A DNA stretch of 64,000 nucleotides, from assembly GCA_943789165.1 (NCBI GenBank), contig CALSTB010000002.1:124001-188000 (forward strand). The letters are read 5' to 3'. This document shows positions 57,939 to 64,000 of this stretch, one piece after another (the stretch's first letter is position 1; each line of letters opens with the position of its first letter). A program made the position numbers and the translations under genes. Origin of the DNA: an uncultured Bacteroidia bacterium. Its GTDB lineage: Bacteria; Bacteroidota; Bacteroidia; NS11-12g; UBA9320. The notes below the pieces were generated by a model, which saw nothing but the letters and a program-made list of their open reading frames with translations, made no database searches and was not told the DNA's origin.

Positions 57939-58526
57939 ATGAAAAATATTCAATCAATTTTGATTCTTGCTCTATCCTTTGTTCTAATCTCGTGTGGCGG
58001 TGATGAAGGTCCGACAACCAAGCGCGTTGAAATGCAATTTCACGGATACGCAGATGGTGGAGATAAAACGTTTAGAGGTACCGAAGTGGTTGGCGAAGAA
58101 ATCGCAGTCACCTTAGATGGATTACCTGGTGCTTTTCAAATCACTAACATTCAATGTCTGTTTGGCGGCACAGGAAATACACCCGCTAACCGCGAAATGT
58201 TGCTAAAAATCTACAAAGACAATGGCGATGCAAATCCAGGCGAATTGATTCATTCATCAAAACATACAATGGCATCCTCACTCACTTCCTTAGCCGATTT
58301 AAATATTAAATCAAGCAATGTACGCGTTGACGCTGGTCAGGACATTCGTGTATCGTTTGAGGTATTGGACACCAAAAACTTCCCATCCTTCGCTGAAGAG
58401 TTTGACGGCACATATATCGAAACCAAAAACTGGAAAAAAGACAAAGACGGTACGTGGAATTCGAACGACGGTATAGGCGTCAATGGTAATTGGGTGATTC
58501 GCGCGATTGCTCAACAAGACATTTAG
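57939..58526 (+). CDS. Putative lipoprotein of unknown function
   Basis: A 195-aa protein with an SPII signal (MKNIQSILILALSFVLISC, lipobox LISC) followed by GGDEG, an acidic +2 region as found in surface-exposed Bacteroidota lipoproteins. The mature part is Gly/Thr-rich and strand-like (VEMQFHGYADGG.., ITNIQCLFGG.., ENWVIRAIA-type end). No family is recognised; a carbohydrate-binding or adhesion beta-sandwich is a guess. It is bracketed by inverted TTCAGATTT repeats. Confidence 0.6.
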   Translation: MKNIQSILILALSFVLISCGGDEGPTTKRVEMQFHGYADGGDKTFRGTEVVGEEIAVTLDGLPGAFQITNIQCLFGGTGNTPANREMLLKIYKDNGDANPGELIHSSKHTMASSLTSLADLNIKSSNVRVDAGQDIRVSFEVLDTKNFPSFAEEFDGTYIETKNWKKDKDGTWNSNDGIGVNGNWVIRAIAQQDI

Positions 58527-58533
58527 CAATTTT

Positions 58534-58565
58534 GAATGTTTAATTCTTAATTCTTAATCTTTATT
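58534..58565. repeat. Intergenic AT repeat, copy 2
   Basis: Contains the 19-bp sequence shared exactly with 53168–53186, 7 nt after the lipoprotein stop. Confidence 0.6.
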
Positions 58566-58711
58566 GGCTGGACTACACTAATTGGTCTGCGGCCGATTGA
58601 AAACTTCGACTTCAGCTTAGACTTCAACTTAATTGAGATTCTTAGTTAGGAGTTATTCCCAATCATTATTCAGATATCATCTATCTGAAATCTAAAATCT
58701 CATATTTCCCC

Positions 58712-58719
58712 TACCTTTG
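58712..58719 (+). promoter_or_regulatory. −7 box of gpmI
   Basis: TACCTTTG followed by CAGC and the ATG at 58724. The context CCCTACCTTTGCA is identical upstream of hldD (60837–60848). Predicts a leaderless transcript. Confidence 0.55.
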
Positions 58720-58723
58720 CAGC

Positions 58724-60247
58724 ATGACTCACAACAAGGCAATCCTCCTTATTTTGGATGGCTGGGGAATCGGGAAACACGACGATTCTGACGCGATATA
58801 TAATGCCCAAACTCCCTTTATGGACCACCTGATGGAAACCGCTCCAATGGCAACATTGAAGACATTCGGCGAGAACGTAGGACTACCTCCGGGACAGATG
58901 GGAAACTCAGAAGTAGGACACTTAAATATTGGGGCTGGACGGATTGTGTATCAAATGCTGATGCTCATTAATAAGTCGTTTGAGGACAAATCCATCTTAT
59001 CGCAACCCAATTTTAAACGATTGTTATCAAATGCAAAATCATCTGGTAAAAACATCCATTTGATGGGTTTGGTGAGTAACGGAGGTGTTCATAGCAGTGA
59101 CGAACATTTGAAAGCACTTTGTGGCATTCTTAAAGAAAATGATCTTGATAGTCGCACTTACATTCATGGGTTCTTAGATGGACGTGATTGTGACCCAAAG
59201 AGTGGTAAAGGCTTTGTTTCTGATGTTTTAAACGATGACCGATTGGGGAAAGCCCAAATCGCCAGTGTGATTGGAAGATATTATGCCATGGACCGTGACA
59301 AGCGATGGGAACGTGTAAAGCTGGCATATGACGCCATGGTACACGGCCATGGACAAAAAACTCAAGACGTACTTTCTTCCATTGATGAATCATACGATTC
59401 TGGTGTTACAGACGAATTCATGAAGCCTATCATCCATTCGAATGCATCGGGACAACCTGTTGCCACAATACAAGATGGTGATATCGTTTTGTGTTTTAAT
59501 TTCAGAACAGATCGTGGGCGAGAGATATCGATGGCTTTGACCCAAGAAACATTTCACGAGCAGAACATGGCTCCAGTGAATGTTGACTATTACACGATGA
59601 CAGAATACGATAAAACGTTTCAAAACGTCAGTGTTATCTTCGACAAAAGCGACCTAAAGCAAACTTTGGGTGAACACTTGTCTGGCCTTGGCTTAAAACA
59701 ACTTCGTGCTGCAGAAACTGAAAAGTATCCGCACGTGACTTTCTTTTTTAGTGGAGGTCGAGAAATACCTTTCGAAGGAGAAGAACGCATCTTAGTCAAT
59801 TCACCTAAGGTGGCGACCTACGATTTACAACCTGAAATGAGTGCACCGGAATTAAAATCAAAGGTGAAAGCGGCTATTGAAAAGAACGACGTTGATTTTT
59901 TCTGTGTGAATTTTGCAAACCCAGACATGGTAGGTCACACGGGCGTATTTTCTGCAATTAAAACAGCTTGTGAAACCGTTGATGGATGTGTAAAAGAATT
60001 GGTAGAGACAGCGACTAAACACAATTACAAAATGGTCATTATCGCCGACCATGGCAATGCTGATTTTGCGGTTAACCCAGATGGAACTCCCAATACGGCA
60101 CACAGTGTGAACTTAGTTCCGTGTATTGTGTTAGGTGAAGACAGCATTGAAATGAAAGACGGCATTTTAGCGGATGTCGCGCCAACAATATTAAAACTCA
60201 TGGGTGTTTCCAAACCTGAAGAAATGACTGGATCACCATTATACTAA
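58724..60247 (+). CDS. gpmI: 2,3-bisphosphoglycerate-independent phosphoglycerate mutase
   Basis: A 507-aa dimetal glycolytic enzyme interconverting 3- and 2-phosphoglycerate. N-terminal LLILDGWGIG holds the first metal Asp, GNSEVGHLNIGAGR the catalytic Ser, GRYYAMDRDKRWERV and FNFRTDRGREIS substrate residues, and NPDMVGHTG and IIADHGNAD the remaining ligands. The next gene starts directly after its stop. Confidence 0.97.
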   Translation: MTHNKAILLILDGWGIGKHDDSDAIYNAQTPFMDHLMETAPMATLKTFGENVGLPPGQMGNSEVGHLNIGAGRIVYQMLMLINKSFEDKSILSQPNFKRLLSNAKSSGKNIHLMGLVSNGGVHSSDEHLKALCGILKENDLDSRTYIHGFLDGRDCDPKSGKGFVSDVLNDDRLGKAQIASVIGRYYAMDRDKRWERVKLAYDAMVHGHGQKTQDVLSSIDESYDSGVTDEFMKPIIHSNASGQPVATIQDGDIVLCFNFRTDRGREISMALTQETFHEQNMAPVNVDYYTMTEYDKTFQNVSVIFDKSDLKQTLGEHLSGLGLKQLRAAETEKYPHVTFFFSGGREIPFEGEERILVNSPKVATYDLQPEMSAPELKSKVKAAIEKNDVDFFCVNFANPDMVGHTGVFSAIKTACETVDGCVKELVETATKHNYKMVIIADHGNADFAVNPDGTPNTAHSVNLVPCIVLGEDSIEMKDGILADVAPTILKLMGVSKPEEMTGSPLY

Positions 60248-60679
60248 ATGAAGAAAAAAATTAAAATCCCTATCAAAGTCGTACAACTCGGCGAAGAGGG
60301 CACACATATATTTTGCAAGGCAAAAGTCAATGGAAAAAAAGCGCGTGTACTGATTGACACAGGTGCTAGTAAAACCGTTTTGGCAAAATCTTTTGCAGAC
60401 AAAATAAAGGATTTAAAAAAAGTGGCTGTCGACGATAATTCAACCTCCGGCATAGGCCCAGAGGCGGTGGAAGCCACCTTTGCAAAACTGAAGAAACTAC
60501 AATTCAAATCGCTTGTTATCAAAAAGCTTGTGGTAGGAACCATCGATGTTAGTCATGTCAAAACGATGTATGACAGCCTTGGCATAAAGCCTTTTGATTT
60601 GATTTTAGGCGGTGAGGTGTTGGAGAGGTATGATGCGGTGATTGATTATAGGAAGGAATTGTTAATTTTTAATGTTTAA
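60248..60679 (+). CDS. Retropepsin-like aspartic protease domain protein
   Basis: A 143-aa single-domain protein of clan AA. The active-site motif is LIDTGASKTVL near residues 35–45, and the hydrophobic-hydrophobic-Gly partner (DLILGGEVLERY) near residues 117–128. No signal peptide or membrane helix is seen, so it would be cytosolic and presumably dimeric. It starts immediately after gpmI's stop. The last residues (LLIFNV) are encoded within an intergenic repeat copy. Protease activity is inferred only from the motif. Confidence 0.8.
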   Translation: MKKKIKIPIKVVQLGEEGTHIFCKAKVNGKKARVLIDTGASKTVLAKSFADKIKDLKKVAVDDNSTSGIGPEAVEATFAKLKKLQFKSLVIKKLVVGTIDVSHVKTMYDSLGIKPFDLILGGEVLERYDAVIDYRKELLIFNV

Positions 60680-60690
60680 TTTTTAATTGA
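60661..60690. repeat. Intergenic AT repeat, copy 3
   Basis: TTAATTTTTAATGTTTAATT and continuation resemble copies 1 and 2. Here the repeat overlaps the 3' end of the retropepsin-like gene. Confidence 0.5.
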
Positions 60691-60838
60691 CACTTTAATC
60701 TAGCTCAAATCTGAATTCACCAATCTGAATTCAAAGAGATTCTTCACATCCTCGTGACCTCGGATGTTCTGAATGACGTGTAGCAAAATTCGACAAGCTG
60801 AAATCTCCAATCTCAAATCATCAATCTGATATTTGCCC

Positions 60839-60846
60839 TACCTTTG
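60839..60846 (+). promoter_or_regulatory. −7 box of hldD
   Basis: TACCTTTG ends 6 nt before the ATG at 60853. Same CCCTACCTTTGCA context as gpmI. This supports 60853 as the start over 60844. Confidence 0.5.
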
Positions 60847-60852
60847 CATTTC

Positions 60853-61818
60853 ATGGGAAAAATAGTCATTACTGGAGCCGCTGGATTCATTGGTAGTTGT
60901 TTAGCGCATCACGTGTTTCGCAACGTCTCTAAAGACCTACTATTAGTTGATGACTTCAGCAAAACAGAAAAGTCTAACAACCTTAAAGGATTAGAAGCCA
61001 CGACCCTAATTGACAGAAATGACTTTCTAAACTTACTCCCGAATCTCGACATAGATTTCATATTTCATTTGGGTGCAAGAACTGATACCACTGAATTTGA
61101 TGTAAGCATTTTTGATGAACTCAATCTGAATTATTCAAAAACCATTTGGCAACATTGTAGTGCTCACAATATCCCATTGATTTATGCATCTTCGGCCGCC
61201 ACTTATGGTGAAGGCGAATTGGGTTTTGACGACAATCAAGAGGAAATGTCGAAGCTCAAACCATTAAATCCTTACGGTCAAAGCAAACTCGATTTTGACA
61301 TTTGGGCGTTGCAACAAGAGCAAAAGCCACCTTTCTGGATTGGCCTCAAGTTTTTCAACGTATTTGGTCCGAACGAATACCACAAAACACGGATGGCTTC
61401 CGTGGTCTTTCACGCCTACAACCAAATCAAAGCAACAGGGAAGATGAAACTGTTTCAATCCCACCGACCTGATTATCCAAACGGTGGACAAACACGAGAT
61501 TTTATCTATGTAAAAGATCTAATCAACGTAATGATGTTCTGGTACAACCACAAAGCCGACAGTGGTATTTATAACTTAGGCACTGGAGAACCACGTACTT
61601 TCAATGATTTGGCGAATGCGACTTTCAAGGCAATGGGACTATCTCCTAATATTGAGTTCATCCCAACACCTGAAGATATTAGAGACAAATACCAGTATTA
61701 TACAAAAGCCGAAATGGCACGAACGTTGCATGCTAGTTACGACCAAGGCTTTATGTGTTTGGAGGATGCCGTGACAGATTACGTTGCGAACTATTTACAA
61801 CAGGATGCTTACTTTTAA
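60853..61818 (+). CDS. hldD: ADP-L-glycero-D-manno-heptose-6-epimerase
   Basis: A 321-aa short-chain dehydrogenase/epimerase that makes ADP-L-glycero-beta-D-manno-heptose for LPS core. The NAD(P) loop GAAGFIGSCLAHH is at the N-terminus. Other conserved parts are LGARTDTTE, SSAATYG, the catalytic YGQSK, KFFNVFGPNEYHKTRMASVVFHAYNQI, and RDFIYVKDL. It fits the surface-glycan theme of the left end. Confidence 0.93.
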   Translation: MGKIVITGAAGFIGSCLAHHVFRNVSKDLLLVDDFSKTEKSNNLKGLEATTLIDRNDFLNLLPNLDIDFIFHLGARTDTTEFDVSIFDELNLNYSKTIWQHCSAHNIPLIYASSAATYGEGELGFDDNQEEMSKLKPLNPYGQSKLDFDIWALQQEQKPPFWIGLKFFNVFGPNEYHKTRMASVVFHAYNQIKATGKMKLFQSHRPDYPNGGQTRDFIYVKDLINVMMFWYNHKADSGIYNLGTGEPRTFNDLANATFKAMGLSPNIEFIPTPEDIRDKYQYYTKAEMARTLHASYDQGFMCLEDAVTDYVANYLQQDAYF

Positions 61819-61821
61819 CGA

Positions 61822-64000
61822 TTGATTCGAAAAATCTCCATAACCGTATTACTGCTTCTCGCTGTAATATTATTCTTTGTTGCAAATCAATCGAATTGCT
61901 CCAATGAATTAGATAAAACTGCTCAAAAAGTTGAGTGGACTAAGCTTACCAATGCGTATCTCCAGGAATTAATAGCCGAAGGTGAGGCGATTCGAGACAG
62001 TTTAAATACCGATTCTACCGTAAATCTACAAACCACAAACTGGGAATATTTCAAACTAGAACGCGACAAAATAAGCGATTGGACGACCATCGAATGGTTG
62101 CCGGACAGCTCTGCATTTGAATATAAAAATGCCAAACTACATGCCCATCAAACAGGTTGGGATTTAATTGTTCCTGTCCAACGCAAGGCATCGATTCTTA
62201 CCTACCGACTTACGCGAAATGAATCTGGTCAATTTCAAGCAGAAAACCACATTAAAGCGTTACGCGGACAACAGTTTGAATTGCAAGAAAAAGAAACAGA
62301 ATATCCACTTTTAGGAGGATCAGCTTATGTGAGTTTTTATGGGCGTAGCTTAGATCATGCAAATTCAGGGAAGACCTATTTGTGGGCGATGGCGTTGCTG
62401 TTGATCGCCGCCTTTTTAAGTTTTAAGTACTGGTTAATTGGTAGTGTATTAACGGCTGTCATTGCACTCACTACCCGCATATTTAGTTTTAAGGAAGTGC
62501 TGGGACATGGCCTTAGCAAACTTGAAGTTTTTGACCCAATGATATATGCAAGTTCAACGCTTCTCCCGTCTTTAGGGGATTTAGGCTTGCATATCCTCAC
62601 TGCCCTTATGGTGACGCTGGCGATACTCCAACTGCTTTCACATATCAAGATTACCAAAACGCTTTGGATTTATCTGACCTATTGCTTAACTGCCTTATTT
62701 GGGTTTTTCTCCGCCGACATGATTCGGTCCCTCTTAAGAAGTCTAATCGCTAATTCAAATATTTCATTTGACGTTACCCATTTATCTACAATATCGATCT
62801 ATACCTTGTTGGCCGTTGTACTCGTATCCATGCTATTTTGGATATGGTATGCGATTACGTCAACCGTTTTTAAGAGCATTAAACAACCCAACAAATCTTT
62901 CATATATGTAATTGCATCATTGCTCATCGCATTGGTCCTTTTTGTCGCTTTTCAAAAAATTGACGCACATCGAAGCATGTCTGGCTTGATGCCTTCCATC
63001 CTATTTACCCTAATCGCGACTTTGTTTTTGTTCTTTGCTAGTTTCATCATAAAGAGAAAAATTGGCATCTATAAATACATTGGATACATCTTGATGTTTA
63101 CGTTTTTTTACGCAGCATCGGTCCAACTGTTTCAAGAAAATAAAGAAGCCGAATACCTTAACTTATATGCTTCCAAGCTGATTTCAAACAAAGACCTTCA
63201 GGCCGAATATTTGTTTAAAGAAATGGAAAACAAACTGGCTCAGCAGTTTTTAGTTCCAGAAGATTTCGAAGCATTCAGTCAGAAAAAAGAACAATTTGAG
63301 CAACGCCTGAGGCGGTTGTACTTTTCGGGCTATCTCGACAAATACAACATGTTGGTTCTGAGTTTTGACTCGGCTGGCAACAACATCAATTCCAGTACGC
63401 TTTACAACTATTCCGACTTAGATGATATCTATAATTTTAAGTCGTTTCAAACATTAAGCAACCACTTTTACCAAGTTAAAAGTGATCGCATTTTTAACGG
63501 CTACTTAGCCAAGTTCGAAAACTGTGATTTGAATGGACATTATGGATCAGTGTTTATTTTACTCGAGCCAAAGTTTATTCAAAGTTCATATGAGTACCCA
63601 CAGTTAATTAGTCGAAAAAAAGACAGTCGATTGTTTGACATCGACGACTACTCGTACGCTTTATACAGCAACGGGAAATTGCTCAACCAAAAAGGTACGT
63701 ATCCATATAACCTGCATTACGACTCAACGCATTTCACCAACCAATATTCGTTGTTTTCTCCTGCTAAGTACAAACATTTTTTAAGTCACCAAGAACAAGC
63801 CATAGTGGTTTTAAGCCACCCTGGGAATCAACTTAAACGAACCATTTCCACTTTTAGCTTTGCCTTTATTTTCTTCATACTATGCTTTATCGTTTTCGGT
63901 ATTGTTTGGGTGATCATGTTGTTTTGTCAGCAAGTCATTTTAAAACAATGGGGTACTTCTAGTGAATTTAAAGAGTTTAAATTCAAGCGTCAACAACAGC
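61822..64000 (+). CDS. Large multi-pass sensor protein, probably a histidine kinase (partial)
   Basis: The frame opens at TTG 61822 and runs off the window (at least 726 aa). Order: one N-terminal helix (~5–22), a first extracytoplasmic domain to ~185, about seven helices (~186–420), a second extracytoplasmic domain (~430–670) opened by a coiled LFKEMENKLAQQF segment, and a last helix (~673–700) leading into the cytosol. This resembles large Bacteroidota sensor kinases, but no kinase domain is visible yet, so the call is inferred from topology. Confidence 0.5.
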   Translation, partial: MIRKISITVLLLLAVILFFVANQSNCSNELDKTAQKVEWTKLTNAYLQELIAEGEAIRDSLNTDSTVNLQTTNWEYFKLERDKISDWTTIEWLPDSSAFEYKNAKLHAHQTGWDLIVPVQRKASILTYRLTRNESGQFQAENHIKALRGQQFELQEKETEYPLLGGSAYVSFYGRSLDHANSGKTYLWAMALLLIAAFLSFKYWLIGSVLTAVIALTTRIFSFKEVLGHGLSKLEVFDPMIYASSTLLPSLGDLGLHILTALMVTLAILQLLSHIKITKTLWIYLTYCLTALFGFFSADMIRSLLRSLIANSNISFDVTHLSTISIYTLLAVVLVSMLFWIWYAITSTVFKSIKQPNKSFIYVIASLLIALVLFVAFQKIDAHRSMSGLMPSILFTLIATLFLFFASFIIKRKIGIYKYIGYILMFTFFYAASVQLFQENKEAEYLNLYASKLISNKDLQAEYLFKEMENKLAQQFLVPEDFEAFSQKKEQFEQRLRRLYFSGYLDKYNMLVLSFDSAGNNINSSTLYNYSDLDDIYNFKSFQTLSNHFYQVKSDRIFNGYLAKFENCDLNGHYGSVFILLEPKFIQSSYEYPQLISRKKDSRLFDIDDYSYALYSNGKLLNQKGTYPYNLHYDSTHFTNQYSLFSPAKYKHFLSHQEQAIVVLSHPGNQLKRTISTFSFAFIFFILCFIVFGIVWVIMLFCQQVILKQWGTSSEFKEFKFKRQQQ

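Noticed and set aside
1-64000. tRNA, rRNA, transposase, integrase or plasmid/phage genes
   Set aside because: No cloverleaf with a TTCGA arm in an intergenic region, no rRNA-like sequence and no such protein families were found on either strand.

Overview
The window looks like a contig from a member of the phylum Bacteroidota, probably near the Flavobacteriia. Indicators are the ftsX–DUF3098–uppP block, the three-gene sdhCAB succinate dehydrogenase with an SdhC cytochrome b subunit, a holB–ricT pair with the Cys-rich RicT N-terminus, SxxC-type lipoproteins, and many promoters with the phylum's TAnnTTTG −7 box, several only 4–7 nt before a start codon. No rRNA, tRNA, CRISPR array, insertion sequence or prophage was found.

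Region 1 (1–17.3 kb) is a surface-polysaccharide locus: bi-domain sugar oxidoreductase, Wzx-type flippase, SAM methyltransferase, AsnB-like amidotransferase, FkbM methyltransferase, GT2 glycosyltransferase, an antisense LamG-domain gene, two GT4 glycosyltransferases around a heparinase II/III-like lyase, then on the minus strand wecB (UDP-GlcNAc 2-epimerase) and a YfhO-type membrane protein. The 3.6–8.1 kb part looks more AT-rich than its surroundings, as is common for exchanged glycan genes.

Region 2 (17.4–25 kb) holds housekeeping genes: holB, ricT, recR, apaG, a DUF4389 protein, uppP, DUF3098 and ftsX. Region 3 (25–30 kb) is sdhCAB plus ribE, with a four-helix-bundle (23S intervening-sequence-protein-like) gene and purine-rich repeats inserted between sdhA and sdhB. 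Region 4 (30–40 kb) has small secreted proteins, a RidA protein overlapping a secreted WD40 propeller, a Nat-type ABC exporter, hflX, a secreted unknown, a DUF6427-like membrane protein and frr. Region 5 (40–46.7 kb) has a histidine phosphatase, a hotdog thioesterase next to isochorismate synthase (menaquinone), an Ere-like protein with a beta-barrel-like tail, aat, a Ca2+/Na+ exchanger and pnuC.

Region 6 (46.7–53.2 kb) has an unusual ABC operon (one ATPase plus two paralogous large membrane proteins of unknown family), accC, a TerB-like protein and ccmB. Region 7 (53–64 kb) has the hmgA–hppD–kynA aromatic amino acid catabolic operon with a striking palindrome in its upstream region, lipoproteins, gpmI with a coupled retropepsin-like protein, hldD, and the N-terminal part of a large membrane sensor that runs off the window.

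Eight genes (LamG gene, asnB-like, heparinase-like, one GT4, yfhO-like, holB, ricT, accC) are interrupted by twelve frameshifts. Every one is repaired by removing one base from a short run, mostly C or A. Because core genes such as holB and accC are affected, I read these as consensus errors in the sequence, not true pseudogenes, and I give joined coordinates.
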